Shown here piece by piece: positions 1 to 9,558 of a DNA stretch of 64,000 nt. The notes below the pieces were generated by a model. The model was not told where the DNA came from and did no database searches. It worked only from the letters and a program-made list of their open reading frames with translations. Numbering within the stretch: position 1 is the first letter of the stretch; each line of letters opens with the position of its first letter. Source of the DNA: Sipunculus nudus (Eukaryota > Annelida > Sipuncula > Golfingiida > Sipunculidae); the NCBI GenBank assembly GCA_026874595.1, contig JAPPUL010000082.1, positions 1,056,001 to 1,120,000 of the forward strand. The letters are read 5' to 3'. The translations under genes were made by a program, and so were the position numbers.

Positions 1-1
1 T

Positions 2-169
2 GTTAAAGATGTTGCAGATAAGTTGTCTAAGCTTTATGGAGTTCCGCAGAAGGTTTTATATAATTATGTTTGGGAACTCCCATCAACGATTATCAGAGTT
101 AGCAAAGCAAGTAAGGGAGTTAAAATAAGTTATGAAAGTAGGCTTTATTTAGAGGATACATCTCAGTAG
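2..169 (+). CDS. rsmI: C-terminal end of an RsmI-like 16S rRNA methyltransferase (partial)
   Basis: Only the last 55 codons are in the window, open from the left edge to a TAG at 167-169. The segment VKDVADKLSKLYGVPQ followed by LYNYVWEL resembles the C-terminal helical tail of RsmI (16S rRNA cytidine-1402 2'-O-methyltransferase), where a KQAA...GV.K..LY.YALE pattern is usual. About 27 residues follow that tail, longer than in E. coli RsmI. The catalytic domain lies outside the window, so the identification rests on the tail alone. It converges on hisF with a gap of under 30 bases. Confidence 0.45.
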   Translation, partial: VKDVADKLSKLYGVPQKVLYNYVWELPSTIIRVSKASKGVKISYESRLYLEDTSQ

Positions 170-196
170 ATATTTTTATATTATTTTATATAAGTA

Positions 197-955
197 TTAT
201 ATTCTAACGGGAATACCTTTGTTTTGTAAATATCTTTTTACTTGGCAAAGCGATATTTCTCTATAATGAAAGATGGATGCTGCAAGTGTTGCTTTAGCTT
301 TCGTTTTTTCAAAGCACTCTGATATATGTGTAAGGGCCCCTGCACCACCTGAGGCTATAACTGGTATTTTAACCCTCTCACAAACAAGCTTTGTAAGTTC
401 AATGTCATACCCTGATTTAGTTCCGTCTTTGTCCATAGACGTCAATAAAATCTCCCCAGCGCCAAGTTCTTCTACTTTCGATACCCACTCTAAAACATCT
501 ATATGTGTATTCTCTCGCCCACCCTTAATATAGACTGTAAAACCACCTTCCGCATTCCTCTTTGCATCTACTGCAACCACTATAGCCTGACTGCCAAGCG
601 CATGTGCACCCTCGCTTATTATATGTGGTGTTTTTACTGCTGCTGAATTAATTGATATCTTATCTGCTCCCGCTTGTATTAACTTTTTCATGTCTTCTAA
701 AGTTCTTATCCCACCACCAATTGTAAAAGGTGTATATATTGAATCTGCAACACGCTTTGCTATTTTGTATATTGTATTTCTATTGTCTTTACTTGCTGTT
801 ATATCTAGAAGTATTATCTCATCTGCTCCCTCACTATCGTAAAAGGACGCATTAGAAACTGCATCTCCTGCATCTTTTAAGTTTACAAAATTTACTCCCT
901 TTACCACTCGATCATTAATTATATCCAAACACGGTATTATCCTATTTGCAAGCAT
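197..955 (-). CDS. hisF: Imidazole glycerol phosphate synthase cyclase subunit HisF
   Basis: HisF closes the imidazole ring in histidine synthesis, using ammonia passed from HisH, and yields IGP plus AICAR. The (beta/alpha)8 barrel carries the two catalytic aspartates in IIPCLDI near the N terminus and in VVAVDAK near the middle, plus the phosphate loops GGGIR and ASGGAG. I chose the ATG at 953-955, which gives 252 residues (the family norm is about 250). An upstream in-frame ATG at 1006 would add 17 residues with no HisF counterpart. The start overlaps the end of hisA by 14 bases, so the two are probably translationally coupled. Confidence 0.95.
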   Translation of the reverse strand: MLANRIIPCLDIINDRVVKGVNFVNLKDAGDAVSNASFYDSEGADEIILLDITASKDNRNTIYKIAKRVADSIYTPFTIGGGIRTLEDMKKLIQAGADKISINSAAVKTPHIISEGAHALGSQAIVVAVDAKRNAEGGFTVYIKGGRENTHIDVLEWVSKVEELGAGEILLTSMDKDGTKSGYDIELTKLVCERVKIPVIASGGAGALTHISECFEKTKAKATLAASIFHYREISLCQVKRYLQNKGIPVRI

Positions 956-1682
956 CTTGTGCCTCTTTAATGCTAAAATTACCCTCATAAAGCGCTTTGC
1001 CAACAATTACTCCAGAAAGCCTTTTACTCTCTTTATGCACTTTGTTTAGTTCCTTTATGTCTTTAAGACTTGATACCCCGCCTGATGCTATTATATTTGA
1101 TTTTGTTAGTTTTAGCGTTTTAATGTAAAAGCCTGCATCTATCCCGCTTAGCATCCCATCTCGACTTATGTCTGTTATTATTAGCTCTTTAGCTCCATAG
1201 CCGTTTAACTCTTTTATAAATTCTACTAGCTTTGTATCAGTACGCTCCTTCCACCCGCTTATTGCAACATAACCATCTATACAATCTATTCCTACTATTA
1301 TCCTATCACCGCCAAACTCTTTTAATGCCTCTTTTGTAAAGCCTTTGTCTTTATAAGCACCACTGCCAAGTATTACCCTCTCTACCATCCCGTACTCAAG
1401 ATAAAGCCTTATCGTTTCCAAATCACGTATCCCACCCCCTATCTCTAGCTTGGCTTTACTTAAACTATTTGATAAATCCTTTACTATCTCAAGGTTTTTA
1501 GGTCTGCCCGCAAAGGCTCCATCTAGATCTACTACATGTATTAAATTAACACCTTCCCTTTCCCATATGAGGCCTTGGGATACCGGTGAGTCATTATATA
1601 TTGTCTCTTTGTCCGGATCCCCTTGTAAAAGTCGCACGCATCGCCCATTTTGTATGTCTATTGCCGGTATCACTTCAAGCAT
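942..1682 (-). CDS. hisA: Phosphoribosylformimino-AICAR-phosphate isomerase HisA
   Basis: HisA opens the ProFAR ring to PRFAR in histidine synthesis, the step before HisH/HisF. The 246-residue barrel has the general-acid/base aspartates in VIPAIDI (N-terminal) and VGIDCIDG (middle), plus VVDLDGA, GGGIRD and ASGGVSS phosphate-binding strands. Length is normal. It overlaps hisH by 13 bases upstream and hisF by 14 bases downstream, which marks a tight hisB-H-A-F operon. Confidence 0.95.
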   Translation of the reverse strand: MLEVIPAIDIQNGRCVRLLQGDPDKETIYNDSPVSQGLIWEREGVNLIHVVDLDGAFAGRPKNLEIVKDLSNSLSKAKLEIGGGIRDLETIRLYLEYGMVERVILGSGAYKDKGFTKEALKEFGGDRIIVGIDCIDGYVAISGWKERTDTKLVEFIKELNGYGAKELIITDISRDGMLSGIDAGFYIKTLKLTKSNIIASGGVSSLKDIKELNKVHKESKRLSGVIVGKALYEGNFSIKEAQDACK

Positions 1683-2290
1683 ATCTGTCCAAAGTTCTTT
1701 ATTATCTTTAACCCTTTTTTTTGACTCTTTTCCGGATGAAATTGCGTTGCGTATATATTTTTATACTCTATCACGCTTGGAAACTCTATCTCGTGTCTAC
1801 TAAAACCCCGTATAACGCTTTTGTCTTTTGGATTTGCATAGTAGGAATTTGCAAAATAAAAATAACTTCCTCTCCCATCTATTTCTTCTATCCCTTCTAG
1901 AAGCTTACTCTCCCCTTTTACCTTCACCTCGTTCCAGCCTATGTGTGGCACGCTCTGTCCTATGTCAAATCTTATTACCTCTCCCTTTACTATCCCAAGC
2001 CCTTTTGTATAACCAAATTCTGTGCTCGATTCAAATAGTAATTGTAAACCCAGGCATATCCCCAAAAACGGTTTGCCAAAACCTATAAACTCTTTTAATG
2101 CATCCTTAAAACCACTTCTTTCCAAACTCTCCATTGCAGCCCCGTAAGCTCCTACCCCAGGTAGCACCACTCCCATACTCTCATAAAGCTCTTTTGGCTT
2201 TGTTACTATCTTTGTCTTATAGCCAAAACGCAAAAACGCCTTTAATACATTATTTAAGTTGCTACTATCGTAGTTTATTATCGATATCAT
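1670..2290 (-). CDS. hisH: Imidazole glycerol phosphate synthase glutaminase subunit HisH
   Basis: HisH is the class I glutamine amidotransferase that feeds ammonia to HisF. The nucleophile Cys79 lies in GICLGLQLL and the His185/Glu187 pair in TQFHPEKS completes the triad. PGVGAYG, the oxyanion-side loop typical of HisH, is present. The length of 206 residues is normal. It sits 27 bases after hisB and overlaps hisA. Confidence 0.95.
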   Translation of the reverse strand: MISIINYDSSNLNNVLKAFLRFGYKTKIVTKPKELYESMGVVLPGVGAYGAAMESLERSGFKDALKEFIGFGKPFLGICLGLQLLFESSTEFGYTKGLGIVKGEVIRFDIGQSVPHIGWNEVKVKGESKLLEGIEEIDGRGSYFYFANSYYANPKDKSVIRGFSRHEIEFPSVIEYKNIYATQFHPEKSQKKGLKIIKNFGQICLK

Positions 2291-2317
2291 TTTATAATAA
2301 CTTGCTTTTTAGACTTT

Positions 2318-2911
2318 TTAAATGCTTCCTTTTGTAGATAGCACGCCCTTTATCTTGGGGTCCTGGCTACAGGCCATCTTTAAGGCGTGTCCTACGCATT
2401 TGAATATACCCTCTGCTATGTGATGGCTATTTTCTCCGTAGCGTACGTTTATATGTAGTGTTATCCCACCATTTGAACTAAACGCTCGAAAAAACTCTTT
2501 TATTAACTCAACGTCAAAACTACCTATCTTCAAAGACCTAAACCGACTTTTATATACTAGATAACCCCGATTACTTAAATCTAATGCCACCTCCGTTAAA
2601 CTCTCTTCCATCGGTAAGGCAAAATGTCCGTAACGCTTAATCCCTGCCTTATCTCCTAATGCCTCCTTTAGCCCCTGCCCAAGGCATATTCCAACATCCT
2701 CTACTGTGTGATGATAATCTATTTCTAAATCGCCTTTGCAGTCCAAACTTATCTTTATACCTGAGTGTTTGGATAATTGATTTAGCATGTGATCGAAAAA
2801 GGGTATCCCACTTGATATTTCACTCCCGCTTTCTATATCTTCATTATCCAAATCAAGACAAAGCTTTATTTTTGTCTCGTTTGTCTTCCTATTTATTTTT
2901 GCTTTGCGCAT
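2318..2911 (-). CDS. hisB: Imidazoleglycerol-phosphate dehydratase HisB
   Basis: This enzyme dehydrates IGP to imidazole acetol phosphate. The manganese-binding motifs DYHHTVEDVG and SHHIAEG are intact, as is GIPFFDHML near the N terminus. It is the monofunctional type, without the histidinol-phosphatase domain found in enteric bacteria. The ATG at 2911 is preferred because AGGGA lies seven bases upstream; a GTG two codons earlier would sit too close to that site. The gene heads the his cluster, 81 bases after thrB. Confidence 0.95.
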   Translation of the reverse strand: MRKAKINRKTNETKIKLCLDLDNEDIESGSEISSGIPFFDHMLNQLSKHSGIKISLDCKGDLEIDYHHTVEDVGICLGQGLKEALGDKAGIKRYGHFALPMEESLTEVALDLSNRGYLVYKSRFRSLKIGSFDVELIKEFFRAFSSNGGITLHINVRYGENSHHIAEGIFKCVGHALKMACSQDPKIKGVLSTKGSI

Positions 2912-2992
2912 TAGCACTTCCCTTTAACTTTTTAGCAAGTAGTTTAAATATTAATACTTTTGTTTTTAGTATATAATATATTTTATTTCTAA

Positions 2993-3910
2993 TTAGCTTT
3001 TGCTAAAACGAGCTCCTTCGTAATCTACTCTAAGATAATAACTTTGCGAGTTAAGTTCTACCTTCCTAAATTCATCTTGTACCGATTTTGTTAATATATC
3101 TTTTTCTTTGGTGCTTAAGTCTTTTATGAATATCCCAAGAGTAGGACCTGAACCCGATATGAAACTACATATTGCTCCTTTTCCATATGCTTTTTTCCTG
3201 GCTTCATAAAGCCCAGGAACAAGCTTTTCTCTATACGGCTGATGTATTTTATCTTGAACTATATTTTCAAGGTCTTTATAATCTTCATCTTCAAAGGCTT
3301 TTATAAGACGGTAGAACTTTTGATTACTTTCTACTAGCGTTTCTAATGGGTAGGATTTAGGTAGGGCATAGCGAGCACTATGGGTAGACACAGTATAATC
3401 TGGCTTTATACCTATGAATTCTATATCTTTTGGAAACTTTAGTTTCTTTACTTTATATGTTTTCTCCCTTGCTTTATAACAGAATGTGAAACCGCCGTAC
3501 AATGCTGGAGATACGTTGTCTGCATGTCCTTCAATCTCGGCTCCTATATTTAATAACTGCTCTTTAGATAACTTTTCATTTATTAAGGAATTAGCTCCCA
3601 CTAAGCCGCATACTATTGCTGCACTTGAACTGCCAAGTCCCCCCATTAGCGGTATCTCATTTTCAATCTCTATGTGGTAACTTTTTATATCTTCTTTGGC
3701 CTTTATTAATACCTCTTTGAAAGCTTTGTATACAAGATTGGAATCTATATTGCAAGATATATCACCTGGCCCTACATATGTTATTTTAGTCTCTCCTTTA
3801 GCGAGTTCCTTTATCCGAACTTTGTTATAAAGCGTTAATGCAAGGCCTAATGAGTCAAAACCTACTCCTATATTTGCTGTTGACCCAGGCGCTTTTACCT
3901 CTATTATCAT
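2993..3910 (-). CDS. thrB: Homoserine kinase (GHMP family)
   Basis: ThrB phosphorylates homoserine on the way to threonine. It is a GHMP kinase of 305 residues. The N-terminal PGSTANIGVGFDSLGLAL motif, the ATP-binding loop PLMGGLGSSSAAIV and the C-terminal ISGSGPTLG are all typical. Cellular location is cytosolic. It lies between an AddB-like gene (33 bases upstream) and hisB. A second protein resembling the unrelated, APH-fold homoserine kinase type II is encoded at 26485-27417, so assignment of threonine flux to this copy is an inference. Confidence 0.92.
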   Translation of the reverse strand: MIIEVKAPGSTANIGVGFDSLGLALTLYNKVRIKELAKGETKITYVGPGDISCNIDSNLVYKAFKEVLIKAKEDIKSYHIEIENEIPLMGGLGSSSAAIVCGLVGANSLINEKLSKEQLLNIGAEIEGHADNVSPALYGGFTFCYKAREKTYKVKKLKFPKDIEFIGIKPDYTVSTHSARYALPKSYPLETLVESNQKFYRLIKAFEDEDYKDLENIVQDKIHQPYREKLVPGLYEARKKAYGKGAICSFISGSGPTLGIFIKDLSTKEKDILTKSVQDEFRKVELNSQSYYLRVDYEGARFSKS

Positions 3911-3943
3911 TAATTTCTATATCCCTATATCGTTTTAGCTGGC

Positions 3944-6900
3944 TTATTCTATTATGCTTTCCCAGAACATTGTGTTTTTGTCCTTTAGAAGGGCTTTATC
4001 TAGGTTTACTCTGCAAATTTCTTGATACTCACAATATTCTGGACACTTGTGCTGTCTTGGGTTTGAGGGGAAGTTTCCATTTTCTATCATATTAAGATAT
4101 TTTTTTGTGTACAAAATCGCCTTATCTATATATGTTGTGCCACTTTCGTCTATTTTGTCTTCTGCTTTAAACTCTCTACTCTTAATCCTTTCTTTGTTTG
4201 CAGGTATATAATAATTTGCACTGTATTCAAGTTTACTATTTTTATATATTTCTTTTGCTACTTTTGAATATAATGGATGTTGAAAGTTAAGCCCAGCTAA
4301 GGCCTTTTGTGCTAATTCATCTTTAAGTGCAGCTTGACCTGTTTTATAATCTATTACCCGTATAGCTTTACTATCTTTAGATAAGTCTATCCTGTCTATT
4401 TTACCTTTTATATATATTGTATTATCTTTATACTCTATAATATGTTTATTATCCTCACTAAAATCGTATTCCAGCAACTCTTTACTATATTCACTATTTT
4501 CTTTTATATCTTGAGTTACAAAGTGTATGATGTCTTCTTGTAGCTTTTGTAGTTGTACCCCTTCTTTGAATAGTTGACTTAATCTATTTTCTCTAATCTC
4601 ATTTTCTACGTAAACTGTTATTATCTTTAAAAGCTCTAATTTTATCTTTTCTTTTAGCTTAAATTTCTCTTTTTTGCTTTTAGACTTGTCTTTGTTTACT
4701 ATATATTCAAGATACCCTTCTTTATCTGTGACTTTATGTCTTTTGTAAAATTCTTCTAGAATATTGTGTATGATACTACCTTTACTACTCCCTGTTAGTT
4801 CAGATGCCTTCTCCCGTATCTCTTTTAACTTTAAAATATTGCTGAAGAAATATCTATGTGGACATTGGCCATATAACTCAAGTTCTGTTGGAGCTATGCT
4901 TAAATTTATCTTGTCTTTCAGCAGATTTATACCTGTATCACTTTTACTTAAGTCTAAATAACCTTCATATTCACTAAAATGCTTATTTGAAAGCCTTTTC
5001 TTTTCCATCTCTACTTTAGCTTTTATGTCTTCTAGCTCATCTTTTGTAAAGCCTATAATAGCGTCAATGTTATTAACAGAAATATTATCGCCTGAGGCAA
5101 CCTTTCTAGCATAATAGCTATAAAGCTCATCTTTGCTATGTATATAGTTTTCATCACGTATAATCTTCTTTAAAAGGCTCTTTGGTAATTCATCAAGATA
5201 AAAAGAACGATTTAGTGTCTGCCCACCATTGCTACACTCAGGATATGAAAAATAGACTCCGTTTTCTGCCATAAGAAGTAGTTTTAAAAACACTATGTTC
5301 TCATCATGTTGCCTTTCTTCATACGTTTTAAATAATCCTTCTGTTACTTTGTTTATCTCTATTTCTTCAATAGGTGTTAAGAGGTTTAACTCTCTTGACA
5401 CTCTAGGGTAGTTTTTATCTGTCATGCCAGCTACAAAGACATATTTAAATCTATCCAGAGGCACTTGCTCCCCCCCATATATAACGCCTTTAACGTTATC
5501 TTGCTCTATTTTTATTCTTGAACTTTGCATTGCAGCATATAATATGCCATAAAGTTCAACAATAGTTATATTGCTCTTATCATCTTTTGTCATTATGTAT
5601 AAAAGCTCATTTAATGTATCCATGAATCTTTTTAGAATATGGCTATCTTCCTTAACGCGTTTTATGTCATTTCCCATATAGCAATTTTGCAATATCATGA
5701 AACGTTTTATGATATGGTCTTTTAACTTATTTGTAAGTTCTTTTAATGGTCTTTTTTCATTTGGAGGGGGGAGTTCATTTATAATTGCATAAAGTTTTTC
5801 TAGACACTTTAGGATTAAATTGATTTCAAATATTTCCTTTTTGCTATTGTATTTATGCTTCTCATCCTCCTCATTCTCATTCTGAGATAGTGCCTCTTTT
5901 GAAGCCTTTAAGTCCCTAAAATACTTTAAAAGACTAGTATTTTTGGTGCCGCGCCAATAATGCTTTATCTTATTCTCTGTACTAAATCCTTTAGGAAAGC
6001 CCAAACTAACATATCCAGAACTTATAAATCGTATAAGCAAATCATAATCAAAATTATATATCCTTAGAAGCACAATATTCAAAATGGTCCGTATTAATTT
6101 GCTATCTAGGAGATTAATACTTTTAGTGCCTTTTATAGGTATATTATGAATCTTAAATTGCTTTAATATATAATTTTCATATTCCCTTTGTTTCCGACAC
6201 ATTACGTATATATGCTCAGGGAGCGTGCCATTAGAAAGCAGAGTAACAATTTGTTTGGATATAGAAATTACCTCTTGTTCGATATTAGCTTCCTTTAGCA
6301 TATATAGTTTAGGCGAGGCACTTTCTTTTCCAATATTATCTTCAAGTCTATCTTTGTCTATCCTATTATGTTTAGAATAAGGCATAAATAATTTATCTTT
6401 TACAATACCTATAGTTTCATTAATTCCAATATCTTTAAATCCCTTTATAGTCTTTCTTGTAAAGCCGATTTTTAGAAGGTCTTTAATGAGTTTAGATGTT
6501 TTATAAAATGTATTTTGAATACTATCATCATGAAATATGCTTACAGTTAAAGTAATGCCTTGTTTAAGCAGTTGTTTAATAAATTCAAGTTCAAGATTAG
6601 TAAGATATTCAAAAGCCAAAAGGTAAACATGTTTTATATCTTTTAGAATCTTTTGCTTTTGGTTTAAGGCAAATATTAATGAATGTATCATATCGTTTTT
6701 ATCAACTAGCTTAGACTTCTTTTGTATGGACTCATATTCATGCAATATATCGTATATTAGGTTGTATTTGAGCTTAAGGTTCGGATACTTAGTTGAAAGA
6801 GCGTCGTACCATTTAGAAAGAGTATTACATATCCCTATTATTAAATGGTGCTTATAACCATCCTCGGGATAAAATGACTTTATATTATTAACTATCCTAA

Positions 6901-7315
6901 AGAGATCTGATTGGAAATTGGATATACTTGAAACGCTTTTTGAATTACTTTCTTTGTTCTTAGTATTTGTAAGAATGCCTTTAATAATAATTTTGCTAGT
7001 GTAATCATTTAAAGTAAGGACATCTTTATAATCTTTGTTATTAGGACTTGATATTAAGTTATTAAAGAGTTTTTTATAAAGAGCATCAAGCGACAAGATA
7101 TTATCCGTAGCAATAGCTTGAGCTTTGGATAGTAATAATTGTTTGCATGCTATAATTTGTCTTGTTTCTCTACTTACTATAAGGAATGTGCTTTTTGCTA
7201 GGTTATTTGTAGTTTTAAGTTTGGGTGATATATTATTCTCTATAATGTATTTATTTAGAGTTACAATATCAAAGGCAGAATATATAGAGTTACTATTATA
7301 AGATGCATTTGTCAT
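3944..7315 (-). CDS. addB: AddB-like PD-(D/E)XK exonuclease with an inactive-type helicase domain
   Basis: AddB partners AddA to resect double-strand breaks. The 1123-residue protein has a UvrD-like N-terminal part lacking a visible Walker A loop; STFLIVSRETRQ stands where AddB of the alphaproteobacterial type has a similar P-loop-free strand. YVFVAGMTDKNYPR is typical of the middle region. The C-terminal nuclease is clear: GSIIHNILEEFYKRH, KIDRIDL and VIDYKTGQ. Four cysteines fit the AddB iron-sulfur cluster: Cys818 (YGQCPHRYFF), Cys1091, Cys1095 and Cys1101. No addA is in the window. It starts two bases after the ClC gene, so co-transcription is likely. Confidence 0.8.
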   Translation of the reverse strand: MTNASYNSNSIYSAFDIVTLNKYIIENNISPKLKTTNNLAKSTFLIVSRETRQIIACKQLLLSKAQAIATDNILSLDALYKKLFNNLISSPNNKDYKDVLTLNDYTSKIIIKGILTNTKNKESNSKSVSSISNFQSDLFRIVNNIKSFYPEDGYKHHLIIGICNTLSKWYDALSTKYPNLKLKYNLIYDILHEYESIQKKSKLVDKNDMIHSLIFALNQKQKILKDIKHVYLLAFEYLTNLELEFIKQLLKQGITLTVSIFHDDSIQNTFYKTSKLIKDLLKIGFTRKTIKGFKDIGINETIGIVKDKLFMPYSKHNRIDKDRLEDNIGKESASPKLYMLKEANIEQEVISISKQIVTLLSNGTLPEHIYVMCRKQREYENYILKQFKIHNIPIKGTKSINLLDSKLIRTILNIVLLRIYNFDYDLLIRFISSGYVSLGFPKGFSTENKIKHYWRGTKNTSLLKYFRDLKASKEALSQNENEEDEKHKYNSKKEIFEINLILKCLEKLYAIINELPPPNEKRPLKELTNKLKDHIIKRFMILQNCYMGNDIKRVKEDSHILKRFMDTLNELLYIMTKDDKSNITIVELYGILYAAMQSSRIKIEQDNVKGVIYGGEQVPLDRFKYVFVAGMTDKNYPRVSRELNLLTPIEEIEINKVTEGLFKTYEERQHDENIVFLKLLLMAENGVYFSYPECSNGGQTLNRSFYLDELPKSLLKKIIRDENYIHSKDELYSYYARKVASGDNISVNNIDAIIGFTKDELEDIKAKVEMEKKRLSNKHFSEYEGYLDLSKSDTGINLLKDKINLSIAPTELELYGQCPHRYFFSNILKLKEIREKASELTGSSKGSIIHNILEEFYKRHKVTDKEGYLEYIVNKDKSKSKKEKFKLKEKIKLELLKIITVYVENEIRENRLSQLFKEGVQLQKLQEDIIHFVTQDIKENSEYSKELLEYDFSEDNKHIIEYKDNTIYIKGKIDRIDLSKDSKAIRVIDYKTGQAALKDELAQKALAGLNFQHPLYSKVAKEIYKNSKLEYSANYYIPANKERIKSREFKAEDKIDESGTTYIDKAILYTKKYLNMIENGNFPSNPRQHKCPEYCEYQEICRVNLDKALLKDKNTMFWESIIE

Positions 7316-7317
7316 AA

Positions 7318-9468
7318 TTATATATTTTTAATCTTGTTGATTTTAGAATTCTCACCAAATAGTAGTATCCAATCGTTTGCTTTAAATTTATAGTTTCCAT
7401 AAGGGAATATTCTTTTTTCATTATCGTTTTGCTTGTCATAAGGCAAAGCATTTGTCTTAATTAAAATAACTTCAACCTGATAGCGAGTTCTAATATTAAT
7501 GTCAATAATGGTTTTGTTTATAAAGCTTTTCGGAACAGGTATTTCTATCATAGAGTAGCCGTCAATGACTTCAAGAGACTCAAGTCTCTTAATAGAGCTT
7601 ATTCTATTTACCATACCACTAGTAATTTCTGCTTTAAGCAATTCATTATTGTATGATTTTATTACCTCACTTTTCCAAATAGCCCCAATAATAGATTTAT
7701 TATCCTTTGAGAATACAGGAAGTTCTTCGGTATTGGTATCTCCAAATTTACTAAGAACATAGTCAAGAGAGTCATCTTCTTTTACAAAAACAACCTGGTC
7801 CTCAATAATATCCTTAGCAATTATGATGTTTTTCAAATCCTCGAAATCGCTAATAACCTTTTTAAAACTATGTAAAGAGAAAGCTCCAATAATCTCTTTA
7901 TTCGTATCAATAACAGGAAAGTAAGTTTTATCACCGTTAATAACAATATCCATAATCTCGTTCAAATTCATATTGGCAGGAATTATAGCAGAACCATAGC
8001 GCTTCATAACATCTTTAGTTTTTATAGATTTTAATATATTAATCTCTTGCCCCGCCTTAATATTAACGCCTTTTCTAATAAGCTTTAAAGTGTATATAGA
8101 CTCAGGATTTATTCTCTGAGCAACCAAAGTACTAATAATAGATGATATCATTAAAGGCAAAATTATGTGGTAATTATAACTAGTTAATTCAAATATAATT
8201 AAAATAGCAGTGATGGGGGCGTGAGTAGTAGCAGCAACTAAAGCACCCATAGAAACAAGCATAGAGATTATGGGGAAGGCAGTAGTCTCGCCAACAAGAG
8301 AAGGGAATAAAGCAGAAAATGCAATCCCAAATCCACCCCCAAGCATAGCACCAATGAATAAAGAAGGTGCAAAAACGCCACCAGAACCACCAGAACCAAG
8401 AGTAAGAGAAGTTGCAATTATCTTTAAAAGTACAAGTAGAAGCATAAGATGGAAACTCCAGCTTCCAAAGTCAAAGATGTTTATAGAAGATAAAACATTT
8501 GTAAAATCCGTTTTCTGAATGTATTCCAAAGCCTTATTAATAGCTTCATGACCGGTTCCAAAGATTTGAGGAAACTCAATGCCTATAATGCCAAGTAAAA
8601 GACCACCGATAGCGGGTTTAATGTAATTGGGTATAAACTTAATACCGTCAAAAAAGTCTTCAAACTTGTATAAAGTTTTGCTATAAAGAACAGCAACAAA
8701 AGCTGCAACAAAACCAAGTAATAGGTAAGGTATAAGCTCCTCAAGACTTTGCAATCTATAATCAGTGGGAACTATGAAAGTAGGGAAGTCTCCGCCTGAG
8801 AGTTGATTAGAGACGACGGTAGCAACGACAGATGATATCACAATCGGACTAAAGTGGGCAACCCCAAACTCTCCAAGAATGATTTCAACAGCAAATATAG
8901 CACCAGCAATAGGAGCATTAAAAGTCGCAGCAATACCAGCCGCACCCCCACAAGCAACTAAAGTTTTGATTTTATCAGAAGGGAGGCGTAAAAACTGTCC
9001 TATAGTAGAACCAATAGAAGAGCCGATTTGTACAATAGGGCCCTCTCGGCCGGTAGAGCCTCCAGAGCCAATACAAATTGAAGCTGATATAGCTTTAACA
9101 AATACAATACGTGGTCTAATAATCCCACCTCTCTTAACCACAGATTCCATAACCTCAGGAACTCCATGTCCTTTAGCCTCTCTTGCAAAGAGATAGATTA
9201 TAGGACCAATAATAAGGCCCCCAAGGGCAGGAATAATTATTAGCCAGTACCACTTTGTTTGCTGATAAGCATTTAGTATGTCGTGTCCAGAAGCGTTAAA
9301 GAATAGGTTTTCAAAGTATAAGATAAGGAATTTAACAGCGATAGAGCCAAGACCGCCAAGTATACCAACAATTATAGCTGCACTAACCATAAATGTATGT
9401 TCAGCACTTTTAGCTTGCTCATAAAGTTTTTGAAACTGAGAAGAAAGATTTTTAATAGAGTATTTCAT
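7318..9468 (-). CDS. ClC-family chloride channel or transporter with CBS and TrkA-C domains
   Basis: This is an inner-membrane ClC protein of 716 residues. The selectivity-filter loops GSGGSTGREGP (134-144) and GSGGSGGVFAPSL (358-370) are intact, with the gating glutamate Glu142. Two CBS domains follow (about 485-610), then a TrkA-C/RCK-C-like domain at the end, both regulatory in related proteins. By eye, the position of the E. coli internal proton glutamate (Glu203) is Ile196 here, which leaves open whether this is a Cl-/H+ exchanger or a passive channel. It is the first gene of the minus-strand run toward addB, thrB and his. No clear Shine-Dalgarno site precedes the ATG. Confidence 0.88.
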   Translation of the reverse strand: MKYSIKNLSSQFQKLYEQAKSAEHTFMVSAAIIVGILGGLGSIAVKFLILYFENLFFNASGHDILNAYQQTKWYWLIIIPALGGLIIGPIIYLFAREAKGHGVPEVMESVVKRGGIIRPRIVFVKAISASICIGSGGSTGREGPIVQIGSSIGSTIGQFLRLPSDKIKTLVACGGAAGIAATFNAPIAGAIFAVEIILGEFGVAHFSPIVISSVVATVVSNQLSGGDFPTFIVPTDYRLQSLEELIPYLLLGFVAAFVAVLYSKTLYKFEDFFDGIKFIPNYIKPAIGGLLLGIIGIEFPQIFGTGHEAINKALEYIQKTDFTNVLSSINIFDFGSWSFHLMLLLVLLKIIATSLTLGSGGSGGVFAPSLFIGAMLGGGFGIAFSALFPSLVGETTAFPIISMLVSMGALVAATTHAPITAILIIFELTSYNYHIILPLMISSIISTLVAQRINPESIYTLKLIRKGVNIKAGQEINILKSIKTKDVMKRYGSAIIPANMNLNEIMDIVINGDKTYFPVIDTNKEIIGAFSLHSFKKVISDFEDLKNIIIAKDIIEDQVVFVKEDDSLDYVLSKFGDTNTEELPVFSKDNKSIIGAIWKSEVIKSYNNELLKAEITSGMVNRISSIKRLESLEVIDGYSMIEIPVPKSFINKTIIDINIRTRYQVEVILIKTNALPYDKQNDNEKRIFPYGNYKFKANDWILLFGENSKINKIKNI

Positions 9469-9558
9469 TATATTGTCGCAAACCCCAAAAGCCTAAATAA
9501 CATGTATTTTGCAAGAGAAGATGAAATAGAAGAAGAGAATAAATGAGGTATATAAAAG

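Noticed and set aside
3944-7315. Missing Walker A as a sign that the AddB-like protein is degenerate
   Set aside because: AddB proteins of the alphaproteobacterial type normally lack it; the nuclease motifs and iron-sulfur cysteines are all present.
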